The notes below the pieces were generated by a model. It was not told the DNA's origin. It did not search any database and saw only the letters and a program-made list of their open reading frames with translations. The position numbers and the translations under genes are program-made. From Streptomyces flavofungini (lineage in GTDB: Bacteria; Actinomycetota; Actinomycetes; Streptomycetales; Streptomycetaceae), in NCBI RefSeq assembly GCF_030388665.1, contig NZ_CP128846.1, forward strand, positions 6,398,501 through 6,462,500: 64,000 nucleotides of DNA, written 5' to 3'. This document shows, in pieces, positions 34,401-43,412 of the stretch; the stretch's first letter is position 1; each line of letters starts with the position of its first letter.

Positions 34401-35738
34401 GTCGCGCAGATCGCCCGAGCTGGCACGTGGCGGGTGTGGGCGGAGGAATCCACTGGAGGGGAGGCATACATCCCTCTGGCTCACAGCAAGCGTCCTCGCT
34501 CCCGCGCCATCGCGGAGGAGACCGTGAGGCGTCTGGGCGGCAAGGGCGTTCAGTGGTACGCCGAGGGCGGCCTGTCCGGCTGGTCGTATTCGCCAAACGG
34601 CCGTGCCGAGCTGTCCGACGTGTCGTCGATCCACTCGGACTCCATGCGGAAGGTGAAGCGGGGCAAGGGGAAGAAGAGGAAGGAGGTCGAGATCTTCGAC
34701 CTTCGGCTCTTCGAGAAGAACCTCGATCGTGCTGCACGTCAGGCAGGGCGCTGGCGCAGGGACCTGGCCACCGTCGCCCGACGCGCCGGCCAGGATGTTG
34801 CCGACGCCCTGGAGGCCATGGGCGAGGACGGCGTTCAGCTCACCAGGAAGATGGCCAAGGGATCGAGCAAGTACATCCGGGAGATGGCCAAGGACCTGGA
34901 GAAGCTCGGCGTCATCGCGAAGGCGAGCATCGGCGACTTCACCAGCCAACTCCGCTCGGCAGTCAAGGACCAGACAGCTTTCGAGAAGAACCTGTCGAAG
35001 CTCAGCGCCATGGGCTTCGGTGACCTGGCCGGGATGCTCGCCGACCAAGCCGACGAGGACGCAGCGGAGATCGCCGCCCAGGCCGTGAAGTCCAAGTCGA
35101 AGGCCCGGAAGGCCAACAAGGCAGCTAAGTCCGCAGGGAAGGTCATCCCCGACGACGACCTCCCCGACCTCGTCGCGATCATCCGCGCGATCAAGAACAG
35201 CAAGACCGGCATCCATTCCGTGGCCGAAGCCACCGAGCTGGACGAGGACCGCATCATCGAAGTCGCGACGCTCGGCCGCTCGCGCATCAAGAACGCCCTC
35301 GGCTCGAAGGCAAAACGCTTCCTCAGCGATCTCGGCAAGGCGAAGAAGGGTCTGGCCTACCTCAACGGAGGCATCCTCACCCCAGGCATCTACGCCACCA
35401 GCAACGGACTGGTCCGCTTCGCCGAACCCCAGACCCAGGGCGAGGCGTTCATCCCACTCGGCGGGGCCCAGCGGAACTCAGCGATCGCGGTACTGCGGGA
35501 TGTGGCCACACGCTTCGGCTACGAGCTGACCCGCTCCGGAGTCACCGGCCCGATGCGACTCATCGACGCTCGCCCACGGGGCGTCACTCAGGTCGTCGTC
35601 GTACGAGAGCAGCCGTCCGCCCTCATCGGCTCGATGCCCGTCACCGTGCACGGCAACGCCGCCCCCGCGGCCGCCGACCGCGTCGGTGTGGAAGTGATGA
35701 GGCGCCTTCGCAGCGCCCAGCGGGGAGGACGGATCTGA
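31413..35738 (+). CDS. tape measure protein
   Basis: At 1441 residues this is the longest gene here. The N-terminal half has the phage tape measure core (MANVMTISKEINNTNIEG, QLPQTADQLAEGLYQVVSTG, MTRMMKPTRELQDMIKG). A hydrophobic segment follows (VLIGLSAAALLAKAAF and IAVAGLTALLAIGVGAY), then long coiled coils and two Gly/Ser-rich repeats. About 1.5 angstrom per residue would give a tail near 200 nm. The GTG starts four bases after the chaperone stop. It sets tail length and enters the cell during DNA delivery. Confidence 0.93.
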   Translation: MAGAYTLYVHIHAGVAGLVGGLRTAAGHVTAFGGQIRRLDGDLNQLATRSDQTRRAMVTGFTVAGAALGGAFLIGVHNAIELEKRMANVMTISKEINNTNIEGFTDQIIELSTQLPQTADQLAEGLYQVVSTGFDGSDAMTILKVAARGAAAGLTTTETSARALLGVLKAYGMDASQASDVMDVMFQTVNYGVVTFDELAQQLGDVIPMASAAGVEFDDISSALAAVTLTGIPAAEAVTALNMLMTRMMKPTRELQDMIKGFGYESAAAALEQDGLYVVMQKVRNATGGSADQLVPLLKDIRAVRAALALSAADGQNYADTYKGISVEVERAGATQRAYAIQMDTTAGQWSLFRNQAAALGIDMARVLLPALQAVGEYANVLAGAINDLPGPVKSLMGVLIGLSAAALLAKAAFLRFSVQLATFRTQLAAARAGGSMMPAVLSGTGIAVAGLTALLAIGVGAYAAYSASKQKAKAATEELVTALRKEREEGEQGAGLRTLTEQLTNSDDVDQLKEADVDVNRAIDAITSGGKKLQRLRDELDLKKTESWETIPGGGWTYDVDFDRAKKVLNKQHKIWSDAVKKENELAANMAVVNNKIKANRREAAGAWDITQGLPTDKNGAPQFTDQMEAMAKTLESIVDPAKAWKAAQDNVAAANRKAGRSADASKASLADYVRELRKQLKAQQDFQHNLGLLASEGRLDLADHFSKLGPDSAPILGELVKQLQKGKGRVADELEKIILESAARSTPAFRAGLEQLPAISARYGKKVAKAWADAAATNDPGKLSRVMRDMAVADMSKAARRLPKAASAQLEKGMKLLSDVSARFGKEASTSLAQSFLKGDIEEIRSQLGYLYGAGLPISAPDLSAVVGAFKSAGSTSHAEWSGMLTLIVAVAQKKGSAAAAALTSALLSGDMAAVQTQLDGIGASVERIPGSKTITISVNRPSSVIIPIIGRATPTSWDRDANFVPDSIQARKHANGGVIDYYADGGVRRRENHVAQIARAGTWRVWAEESTGGEAYIPLAHSKRPRSRAIAEETVRRLGGKGVQWYAEGGLSGWSYSPNGRAELSDVSSIHSDSMRKVKRGKGKKRKEVEIFDLRLFEKNLDRAARQAGRWRRDLATVARRAGQDVADALEAMGEDGVQLTRKMAKGSSKYIREMAKDLEKLGVIAKASIGDFTSQLRSAVKDQTAFEKNLSKLSAMGFGDLAGMLADQADEDAAEIAAQAVKSKSKARKANKAAKSAGKVIPDDDLPDLVAIIRAIKNSKTGIHSVAEATELDEDRIIEVATLGRSRIKNALGSKAKRFLSDLGKAKKGLAYLNGGILTPGIYATSNGLVRFAEPQTQGEAFIPLGGAQRNSAIAVLRDVATRFGYELTRSGVTGPMRLIDARPRGVTQVVVVREQPSALIGSMPVTVHGNAAPAAADRVGVEVMRRLRSAQRGGRI

Positions 35739-36625
35739 TGGCCCAGATCACCGTCAACTTCGCCGGTGTGCCCATGGGGCCTGGAACTCCCTACCTGATC
35801 TCGGAGATTAGCGGTCTGGGCACACCGGAGCTGCGAACACAGGACGTCGAGCTGGCAGCCGACGACGGCGCGTTTCCCGGCGCCGACTACTACCAGCCGC
35901 GGGTGGTGATGATCGAAGCAGGCATCAGAACGCCCGGGGACCCGGCAGCGGCTACCGACGCTCTGGCCGAACTGCACCGTGCCGCGTCCACTCCGTCGAT
36001 CCGCCGGGACGCGGGGGACCTGGCCGTGCTGCGCGTGCGCTGGCCAGGACGGAACGGAACCCGTCGACTCTACGGCCGGGTGCGCAGGGTCGAGACCGCC
36101 ACCATGAGCAAGGTCAACTTCGGCTGGATCCCGATCACCTGCGAATTCGTCGCCACTGACCCGCGCTGGCACGGGGAGCCGGAGAAGACCCTCTCCTTGC
36201 CGCTGACGATCTCCACCAGTTGTGTCGGCTTCAAAGCCCCGCTCGTGGCGCCCATCACGACCGGAGTGGTGGAACCGGAGCGTCGCAACGGGTGGGCCAT
36301 CAATGACGGAGACCTTCCGGCATGGCCCTCAATGACCATCCAGGGACCCGTCAGTAACCCCCGCATCGACTGCCAGGCCACCGGCCGCACCATCGCCCTG
36401 GACTACTCGATCAAGACGGGGGAGACCCTGCGCATCGAAACCCGCCCCGGAACGCGGTGGGTTCTCCACGACGGCGCGAACGCCAGCTTCGCTCTCACGC
36501 GCAACTCACGACTGGACCGCTTCACGCTCCCCGACGGCTGGTCCCACATTTCGTGGACCGGCAGCGACTACACCAACTCCACCCGCCTGACCGTCGCCTG
36601 GCGCGACGCCTACACCGCCCTCTAG
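35738..36625 (+). CDS. distal tail protein
   Basis: The 295-residue protein matches Dit-type tail proteins: ITVNFAGVPMGP at the start, a central galectin-like region (FGWIPITCEFVATDPRWHG), and a C-terminal domain with DGWSHISWTGSDY. It overlaps the tape measure stop by one base. It forms the hub ring between tube and baseplate. Confidence 0.8.
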   Translation: MAQITVNFAGVPMGPGTPYLISEISGLGTPELRTQDVELAADDGAFPGADYYQPRVVMIEAGIRTPGDPAAATDALAELHRAASTPSIRRDAGDLAVLRVRWPGRNGTRRLYGRVRRVETATMSKVNFGWIPITCEFVATDPRWHGEPEKTLSLPLTISTSCVGFKAPLVAPITTGVVEPERRNGWAINDGDLPAWPSMTIQGPVSNPRIDCQATGRTIALDYSIKTGETLRIETRPGTRWVLHDGANASFALTRNSRLDRFTLPDGWSHISWTGSDYTNSTRLTVAWRDAYTAL

Positions 36626-36636
36626 GAGAAGCAGCC

Positions 36637-37569
36637 ATGGCTCTCATCCAGCCGCCTCTGATGGTGAACGGCGCCACCCACTCGGCACGCGTGATGCGCA
36701 TGATGGCCCGCAACCTGGCCCGCGCCTCGCAAGGCGTCGTCGAAGGCGACGATCTGCAGGTCCGGCAACTGGTGACGCCAGGAGACGGCGTACGTGTCGG
36801 CGACGGCGCCGCGATCATCACCGGTGCCACCTCGCGCTCCCAAGGTTCCTACACTCTGTTCAACGTTGGCGACACCACCGTCCCGATCGCCGCCACCGGC
36901 AGCAACGAACGTAACGACCTGATCATCCTGCGGGTCGAGGACCCTGAATACGAGGGCACCCTCGACCCGATGATGGACGCCATCGGCCACTACGAAGTGG
37001 TGTCGGGAGTGTCCGCTAATCAGACCTCGGCCCCGTCGGGTTACACGGCGATCCCCCTGGCGCGCCTCAACATCCCCCCGCGCACGGCCACCATCACCGA
37101 CAGCATGATCACCGACCTGCGGCGCATCGCGAACCCCCGACGGGACCGAAGGCTCCACACGTCCTTCCCCTCCTCGCTGTCCAAGCTGACGTACCAGGAC
37201 GGCAAGTGGCACAAGTGGCCTACCGCTGCCTCCTGGCAGATAGCGATCCCTCCGTGGGCCACCTCGGCGAAGGCGATTGTCACGATCGCCGGACTGCGTA
37301 TGTACGACAACGACATCTGGGCCAAGATGCAGATCGCCCTGGGCGGCGACCTGGGCCAGGACACGATCATCGACGACAACCAGGGCACGCCCGTGCGACG
37401 GCAGACCGTCGTCATCGCCGACAACATCAGCATCTCGTCCGGCCAACGAGGCACCACCCAGCCCCTGTACCTGCAGACGTACATGTACAAGCAGGAGACC
37501 GGGAACCTGTCCGTGGACGCTGGCACGTCGATCATCCTGGACATCGAGTTCAGCGAAGGCCTGCGCTGA
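36637..37569 (+). CDS. baseplate/minor tail protein
   Basis: The 310-residue protein starts MALIQPPLMVNGATHSARVM and has a region typical of actinophage minor tail proteins (VTPGDGVRVGDGAAIITGA, NDLIILRVEDPEYEG, LARLNIPPRTATIT). The C-terminal third is beta-rich and variable-looking. AGGAG lies upstream. It overlaps the hub gene by one base. The exact structural role is not certain. Confidence 0.75.
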   Translation: MALIQPPLMVNGATHSARVMRMMARNLARASQGVVEGDDLQVRQLVTPGDGVRVGDGAAIITGATSRSQGSYTLFNVGDTTVPIAATGSNERNDLIILRVEDPEYEGTLDPMMDAIGHYEVVSGVSANQTSAPSGYTAIPLARLNIPPRTATITDSMITDLRRIANPRRDRRLHTSFPSSLSKLTYQDGKWHKWPTAASWQIAIPPWATSAKAIVTIAGLRMYDNDIWAKMQIALGGDLGQDTIIDDNQGTPVRRQTVVIADNISISSGQRGTTQPLYLQTYMYKQETGNLSVDAGTSIILDIEFSEGLR

Positions 37570-38657
37570 TGGCCTACCGGTACATCACCGCCCGCGCGCT
37601 CACCGGCGACGTGCTCACCTGGGACCTGCCCATGAGCGACGTAGAGTTCGGCCCCGCGCTGTCGGCCGCGGGCAGCTTCTCCGGCGCGGTCGCCCCGAGG
37701 CTGGCCACCCTCGTGCGAACCCAGGTCGACGCCGGGGACACCTGGCTGTACGTCGAGCGCGATGGACGCCTGATGTGGGGCGGCCTCATCTGGCGGGCTA
37801 CCCCCGAGGGCTCGCGGCTCACCGTGGAGGCGGCCGGGCCAGGGTCCTACCCGCACCGCCGCCACGACCTCCACGGCAACCTCGCAGGCCGCGGACCATA
37901 CGTCTACGCCGACCCGTGCCGCGTCATCCGGGACGTTTGGGCGTACCTCCAGGATCAGCCGGACGGCGACCTCGGAGTGATCGTCGACTACACCACCTCC
38001 AAAGCCAAGATCGGCACCCCCAGCGACCGGTACAGCATCGACTGGTGGGAAGCCCCGGTGCTCGGCGACGTCATCGAGGACATGGTTCAGGTCGAGGGCG
38101 GACCGGAATGGACCGAGACCGTGTCCTGGGCGGGGGAGAAGCCCCGGAACCGCATCCGCCTCGGCTGGCCCCGCCTCGGCACCCGCCGCAGAGACCTCAC
38201 GTTCACCACAGGCGTCAACATCATCGAGCCCGTCTCCGTCGAATACGACGCCGACGAGGCCGCCCAGGTCGTCATCGGCCTCGGAGCGGGCGAGGGCCGG
38301 AGCCGGCGGCGCGAGATCAACGCGGTACGCACCGGGCGCCTGCGCCTGGAGCACGTACTCGAGTTGCCCTCCGAGAAGGGCAAGGACCGCCTCGCAGCAC
38401 GGGCGCGCACGGAGCGCATCGCACGCCAGGTGACCGGCGAGGTCACCGAGATCACTGTTCGCGATCACCCGGCCGCGCCGATCGGCTCCTGGCAGATCGG
38501 CGACGAAGTGCGTGTCCGCGTCCACGACGACTGGGCCGACTACGACATGTGGTCGCGCATCGTCTCCTACCAGATTCGCCCCGGCGCGGAGGACAGCGAA
38601 CGGGCAGTGATCCAGCTCCAGCGCGCCGACCGATTCACGTACGGGGGCGAGACATGA
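37569..38657 (+). CDS. tail hub protein (Tal/gp27-like)
   Basis: The 362-residue protein has the build of siphovirus hub proteins: LTWDLPMSDVEFGPALSA, WLYVERDGRLMWGGLIW and DWWEAPVLGDVIEDMVQVEG. Such proteins close the tail tube and trigger DNA release. The ATG overlaps the previous stop; a longer frame from 37206 lies inside the previous gene and is rejected. Confidence 0.75.
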   Translation: MAYRYITARALTGDVLTWDLPMSDVEFGPALSAAGSFSGAVAPRLATLVRTQVDAGDTWLYVERDGRLMWGGLIWRATPEGSRLTVEAAGPGSYPHRRHDLHGNLAGRGPYVYADPCRVIRDVWAYLQDQPDGDLGVIVDYTTSKAKIGTPSDRYSIDWWEAPVLGDVIEDMVQVEGGPEWTETVSWAGEKPRNRIRLGWPRLGTRRRDLTFTTGVNIIEPVSVEYDADEAAQVVIGLGAGEGRSRRREINAVRTGRLRLEHVLELPSEKGKDRLAARARTERIARQVTGEVTEITVRDHPAAPIGSWQIGDEVRVRVHDDWADYDMWSRIVSYQIRPGAEDSERAVIQLQRADRFTYGGET

Positions 38658-40580
38658 GCAGAGAAATCGCCTCCCTTGCCGCCCGGGTCGCCGCCCTGGA
38701 GAAGCAGCTCACCCGTACGACCCGTACCGCGAAGCTGGCCCATTCGTCGATCGAGGGCGGGGCGGTCGAAGTCCACAACCACGTGGGTTCCCTCACCGGG
38801 ATCGTGGGGGTGCAGCCGGACGGCACGACCGGCATCGTCGCCGTGAACGGCACACCTCCCCCCCACACCGAGCGCACCCCTCGTTGAAGCAGGCGTCGCT
38901 GCCGTCAAGGTCACCTGGGACGGAACGTTCACCGACGCCGTGTCGGCGCCGCTGGACCTGGCCCGCGTACAGGTGCATGTGCTGCCCGATCCCACGTCAG
39001 AGCCCGATGTACGTAGCCCCGCGGCGACGATCGAGGCCGCATCCGGGGCCACAGTGACGATCGGGGTCACGGGCTACCAGGCCGTGTGGGTGCGGCTCAC
39101 CGCCCTGAACACCTCCGGCAACCCAGGCGCCGCCTCACCGGCCACGCCTGCAGCGCCTCGCCGCGCCGATCGAGACGACCTCGCGGCCGGTGCTGTCGAA
39201 CTGACCCACCTGTCGGGGGCACTGGCTGACTCCGTCGCCCAGGGGTTCGCCGACGCCACGTTCAAGCCCTCCACCTGGACGGTCGTCGGCCTCGGCTCAG
39301 GAGCCTCGTGGACCGTCGTCGGCTCCCTCGACGCGCAGAGCGGTGGAACGGTCGGGCAAGCCACCGGGGCCGTCTCCTTGGGAGGACGTGTCCGCATCCC
39401 CTACGAGCCGACCACGCTCTACCGCGTGTCCGTCCGCGTACGCACCACCACTCAGGCGGACCCAGTCGCACCGGACACCGTCTTCCTGGGGCTGCTGGGG
39501 TACGCCGCTGACGGCACCACCCTCGTCAACCGCAACGGCGAGCCCTCGCTGCTGTCGCAGAACTACAGCGCGGCCGCCGGCGCGAGCGTCGCCGCTACGT
39601 CTGGCTGGACCACGTACACCGGATATGTGAGGGGCAGAGCCGAGCCCGGCACGAGCGGTCCGAACCGGGACCTGCGGAACCCGGGCACCATGCACGACTA
39701 CGTCCGCTACATCAGCCCGTACGTCCGGCTCAACTACGAAAACAGCCTCGGCACGATGCAGGTCGACTGGGTGTCCGTGACCGCGGTGCAGACCGGGCTT
39801 GTCACCGTCGACAACCTCGCCGTGGGCTCCGTCCGTGCCGAACACCTGGACGCGGACGCCATCAACGGCAAGACCGTCACCGGCGCCGTCGTCCAGACAG
39901 CGACCAGCGGGCGGCGCCTCGTCATGAACCCGGCGACACGCGACGGCCAGCCCGCCCTGGAGATGCACTCCGGATCCCGGGCTGAGATCGCACCCGGACG
40001 TGTGCGCTCAGAGGTCCTCGACATGGGGTCCTGGCTCCAGCCGGAAATCTCCGTCGAGTCCCCTCTTGTCGGTGGATCACGCGCTGGCATCACACTCCGC
40101 TCGCCAGAAGTGGACGGGCAGGGCCGGGTGAGGATTGAGCCCTCCGGCCAGACCGACGGGCACGCCCACGTCACCGTGGAGAACGGTGGCCCCGGCGCCG
40201 ACTCGACAGTCACGCTGTATGGATCACGAGGCAGTAGAGCGGGACGCGGCTACCACTCCGTCATCGTCAAGGGCAGCGGCGTCACCGTTCACGGCGGCAC
40301 GCGCCAACTGCGCTACGTCGAGGGAGTACTGAGCGTGCCCAGCATCGCGACGGGTGCCGTCACGATCACGCCGACTCCGAACGTGCCGACATCGGTGACC
40401 GTGAGCGGCCTCGACGTCGCAGGTAAGGCCCATCACGGGTTCGTGACCGCGGCCTCTTCCGTGCCCGGCACCGTCGAGGAGTGCACGGTTACCAACGTGA
40501 GCGAAAGGGGCCTGACGGTGTGGGTGAGACGCAGCAACAGCACGGCCACGAACATTGCCTACCTGATTATCGGGAGCTGA
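38654..40580 (+). pseudogene. minor tail/fibre protein gene split by a C7-tract frameshift
   Basis: The gene starts at ATG 38654 with a coiled-coil (SLAARVAALEKQLTR), then EVHNHVGSLTGIVGVQPDGT, and stops at 38887 after GTPPPHTERTPR. If one C of the seven at 38858-38864 is dropped, the protein runs on through TPSAPLVEAGVAAVKVTWDG into the frame that ends at 40580, about 640 residues. The downstream part has beta-rich adhesin-like domains and GRRLVMNPATRDGQPALEMH. I call one disrupted gene rather than two: the downstream frame has no ribosome site. Causes could be real loss, phase variation, slippage in translation, or assembly error. Confidence 0.7.
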
Positions 40581-40584
40581 CAGC

Positions 40585-40800
40585 GTGACTTACGCCGCCG
40601 AACTGCACGACTGGCCTTCAGTCCTCTTGGTAGCCACCTGCCGAACACTCGGCTGTCCGGCGGAGGGCACCCCTTATGAGGGCCTGTACTACGAGAACCG
40701 GGAGCCTCCGACATATCGAGGCCAGTGCGGTCAGTGCCAGCGCCCCGTCAATGACCTGTCCCCACCGAGAGGGACGCCAAATCGCCTACCTGGAGCATGA
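40585..40800 (+). CDS. small cysteine-rich phage protein
   Basis: The 71-residue protein has two cysteine pairs, C-R-T-L-G-C and CGQC, likely a small zinc finger. GGGAG precedes the GTG. It is the last gene of the tail operon before a strong bidirectional terminator. Role unknown. Confidence 0.65.
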   Translation: MTYAAELHDWPSVLLVATCRTLGCPAEGTPYEGLYYENREPPTYRGQCGQCQRPVNDLSPPRGTPNRLPGA

Positions 40801-40850
40801 GTTGAGCTAGGCTCGGCGAGTGGTTCTCATGGGCGTCTGTTAGCCCGCCC

Positions 40851-40888
40851 TATTCCAGGCACCCGCCATGGAGCGGGTGCCTGGAATA
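40851..40888. terminator. 16-bp perfect bidirectional hairpin
   Basis: TATTCCAGGCACCCGC (40851-40866) pairs exactly with 40873-40888 around CATGGA. It sits between the convergent tail operon and the leftward secreted-protein gene. Confidence 0.85.
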
Positions 40889-40937
40889 CAAAGGATCAGG
40901 TTGCCTCGGGTGAGACACCGGGGCAACCGATGAGAGG

Positions 40938-41669
40938 TTAGGCGTTCTTAAGGTAGTCGTATCGGAAGCCGGTCTCATCGCACCGTACGTGCTGCCGCTT
41001 GTCGACTTGAACCGTAAGACCAGAAACGGTGATCTTCCCATTCCAGGTAACGTATGCAAGGGCGTTACCCGCCTTGGAGATCCACTGCTCCTCTGGCTGG
41101 TTGTCGATAATCACGCCAGGGTTCCAGTTCTTTATCCTGGCTGCCACGTTGTAAACCTTGGTTACCTTGCTTGAACTTGCGCGGTACCACTGGTCCAACT
41201 TGTATGTGGTCACCTTGATGCCGAAGACCTTCTGGCTTCGGTGGGACCAGCATTGCCAGTCGCCAGCCGTCCCTGCGGCGCTCAACTCGCCCTGGCTCGG
41301 CGCTGCAGTCTGCTTCGCGCCGGTCTCCGCCTCTAGGGTGACGTCCCCGCCGGCGAGCTCGACCTTAGAGGCAGGGGCAGCCTCCGTGGCGGCATCCGCC
41401 ATGGCCTTGGCTATCGCTGAATCGTTGAGGTAGCCGAGGAACTTCTGCTGATTCTGCGGGGACAGTTCCTTGAACTGGCGCGCGATCTCGTCGGCTTCGG
41501 TGGATTGCTGAGCGGCAAGCCAGGCGACATATGATGCCGATTCGGCAGACATCGGGCTGTCAGCCGCCGAGGCTGGCGCGACGGAGGTCGCGACACTAGC
41601 GACGAGCGTAGCGGCGATGAGGGCTGCCTTGCCTGCAGCGCGGGGACGTGCGATGGTGCTGACTCTCAC
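40938..41669 (-). CDS. secreted protein of unknown function
   Basis: The 243-residue protein has a clear signal peptide (basic start, KAALIAATLVASVATSVA, then PASAADS). Its mature part has a helical SPQNQQKFLGYLND region and a C-terminal beta domain (WQCWSHRSQKVFGIKVTTY, WNGKITVSGLTVQVD). The GTG at 41669 has AAGGG five bases upstream; the open frame to 41789 is longer than needed. It is monocistronic, opposite to the tail genes, a typical lysogenic-conversion gene layout. I know of related secreted streptomycete proteins but no function. Confidence 0.75.
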   Translation of the reverse strand: MRVSTIARPRAAGKAALIAATLVASVATSVAPASAADSPMSAESASYVAWLAAQQSTEADEIARQFKELSPQNQQKFLGYLNDSAIAKAMADAATEAAPASKVELAGGDVTLEAETGAKQTAAPSQGELSAAGTAGDWQCWSHRSQKVFGIKVTTYKLDQWYRASSSKVTKVYNVAARIKNWNPGVIIDNQPEEQWISKAGNALAYVTWNGKITVSGLTVQVDKRQHVRCDETGFRYDYLKNA

Positions 41670-42020
41670 GGGTGCCCTTTCAAAGGGGTGTCTGTTGCCC
41701 CGTGGCGTCCTACCGCCACGGGGCCCTTTTTGCTCGCACGACGAGATGAAGGGCATTCCAGGGCGCAGGACGCGCGGCAGTGCACGCACGTATCCCGAAG
41801 CTTCGATGTATCCCCCTCACCCGGCCGGTCGTGCCGAGCAGGGAAAACTTAACTCACGGCCTAGTCCGTGGTGAAGCTTTTGTGAGAGAAGCGGCTTGAT
41901 CTTAATGATCTTTCCTGGCGATCTTGGACAAACTCCCCATCTGGTGGCGGTGTTACCTCAAGGGGGCCTCAAATAGTGGTGTCTGGATGGCCGATTCAAC
42001 TCTTTCGGACCGCGAAGCGT
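41670..42020. other. intergenic region with leader hairpin
   Basis: No gene in 350 bases. It holds the hairpin at 41698-41723 and an A+T-richer stretch near 41890-41960 that may carry the promoter of the leftward secreted-protein gene; I cannot fix its boxes. Confidence 0.4.
41698..41723 (+). terminator. hairpin with T-run upstream of the secreted-protein gene
   Basis: CCCCGTGGCG (41698-41707) pairs with CGCCACGGGG (41714-41723), followed by CCCTTTTT on the plus strand. As a terminator it would act rightward, on antisense transcripts. In the leftward mRNA it would be a leader hairpin 29 bases before the start. Confidence 0.55.
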
Positions 42021-42245
42021 TCAACGTTGATGGCTGAGCAGATCGCCGGGCTGGCAGTCCAGCACCTCGCAGAGGCGGGTCAGGGTGCTGAATCGGACAG
42101 CCCGCGCGTGGCCGTTCTTGAGGATCGAGAGGTTCGCGTGCGTGACACCTACATGGTTCGCAAGCTCAGTGAGAGTCATGCCTCTCTCTTCGAGCAGCCT
42201 GTCCAGATGGACCTCTATCCCGTGCTCCTTCTTGTCCTGCCCCAT
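42021..42245 (-). CDS. small XRE-family regulator
   Basis: The 74-residue protein is a bare helix-turn-helix of the YozG type: VHLDRLLEERGMTLTELANH, then VGVTHANLSILKNGHARAV and LCEVLDCQPGDLL. It overlaps the upstream DUF2975 gene by one base. HTH/DUF2975 pairs are widespread bacterial modules, with the regulator likely controlling its own operon through the dyad at 42905. Confidence 0.85.
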   Translation of the reverse strand: MGQDKKEHGIEVHLDRLLEERGMTLTELANHVGVTHANLSILKNGHARAVRFSTLTRLCEVLDCQPGDLLSHQR

Positions 42246-42889
42246 CAGACTGTTCCGGCAAGGTCTTCACGCATGCTCACCCCGATGCGCATGATTCGGG
42301 CGAACGAAAAGATGCCGAGCCCGGTGAAGATTGCCGTGAGCGGGAGGTCCCACATCCATAGTCCGGAAGCGGCGAGTACGCCGCTGTCGCGGCTCAGCGA
42401 AGCGGCAAGGGCCGTCTCGGTCACGGAGCCGACAATCGCGGCAAGCACGCTTCCGGCCAGTAGCCACCATCCGAGTGTGCGCAGCCGTCCCGCAGTCTGC
42501 GCGGTGTAGAGACCGTCTCGCTCTGCCCCTCTGATCAACCGCGTGATCAGCAGGAGGGCGCCAAAGAAGTAGACGAGGGGGGCCAGTTGATGTGCCGAGC
42601 TGAGCAGGCCCTGGAGTGCGCTGGGGTCTTTCGTGCAGTAGCGGGGGTGGGCGGAGAGGGTCACTGATGCTCCGGGGGCTGGCTGGACATCATCAGTGAA
42701 GGGCTTCTGGCCGGTGCTGATTTTAGTGGCTTGATCAGTGGCGCAAACGGATTCGCCGCCGATGCCGAGCACGGTGATGTTGACGAAGGGTGCAGCCAGC
42801 AGAGTTGCGACGATCAGGGTGGCAACCACGGTCACAACGATCCTCACTGTCGTTGACATCGGCTCCAGTGGATTGCGCGGCGTTGTCAT
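42245..42889 (-). CDS. DUF2975 membrane protein
   Basis: The 214-residue protein has about four membrane spans, including IVVTVVATLIVATLLAAPFV, LAPLVYFFGALLLITRLI and WWLLAGSVLAAIVGSV, with a long external loop after span 1. The layout and the coupled HTH gene identify DUF2975. Its role is unknown, perhaps a membrane sensor or modulator for the regulator. It lies between tail and lysis genes as cargo. Confidence 0.8.
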   Translation of the reverse strand: MTTPRNPLEPMSTTVRIVVTVVATLIVATLLAAPFVNITVLGIGGESVCATDQATKISTGQKPFTDDVQPAPGASVTLSAHPRYCTKDPSALQGLLSSAHQLAPLVYFFGALLLITRLIRGAERDGLYTAQTAGRLRTLGWWLLAGSVLAAIVGSVTETALAASLSRDSGVLAASGLWMWDLPLTAIFTGLGIFSFARIMRIGVSMREDLAGTV

Positions 42890-42904
42890 CGGGCCACTCC
42901 ATCA

Positions 42905-42941
42905 CTCTATCGTTTTTCGATGTTATCGATAAACGATAGAG
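42905..42941. promoter_or_regulatory. operator-like dyad of the XRE/DUF2975 pair
   Basis: CTCTATCGTTT (42905-42915) and AAACGATAGAG (42931-42941) are perfect 11-bp inverted arms, with a second ATCGAT-type symmetry between them. The site ends 16 bases before the DUF2975 start, as expected for autoregulation. Confidence 0.7.
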
Positions 42942-43055
42942 CGTCGTGGGTGTCGCTGACAACCTCTGGTCCTGCTGGACGTGGGCTTAGCAGGTTGGGC
43001 TGCTCGTGAGAGCCCCTAAGCTGAGAGACGGCGTGGGGCGCGATGGAGGGCTCAC

Positions 43056-43376
43056 GTGACTGCGCCTAACCAAGACCCCACCCCTTGGGAGCTGCTGCGC
43101 GCCATGCAGCAGATGCGCGACGACCTGCGTGCCGACTTTGCTGAACTCGGGGCACGGCTCGCGGAGATGGTCACGAAGATCCAGTACGACGCCGACCGGC
43201 GTACTGACGAGATCCGGATCAAGAACCTCGAAGACGACGTGGCGGATCTGGGGCGTGCCTGGGAGGCAGAGCGAGAGGCCGCCCGCGGCGCTCGCCGCCT
43301 GGCGCTCACTGCCCTCGTCGCCCCGGTCGTCGTTGGCGTTGCCGTGGCGATCCTCGTCAGCGTGCTCGAACTGTAA
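43056..43376 (+). CDS. coiled-coil protein with C-terminal membrane span
   Basis: The 106-residue protein has a charged coiled coil (AMQQMRDDLRADFAELGARL to about residue 80) and one C-terminal span (ALVAPVVVGVAVAILVSVL). It lies directly before the endolysin. It may be a holin-like or spanin-like lysis accessory, by position and topology only. Confidence 0.65.
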   Translation: MTAPNQDPTPWELLRAMQQMRDDLRADFAELGARLAEMVTKIQYDADRRTDEIRIKNLEDDVADLGRAWEAEREAARGARRLALTALVAPVVVGVAVAILVSVLEL

Positions 43377-43412
43377 GTCCACACTCGGCGCGGGGGAGAA
43401 GCAGGACGCGCC

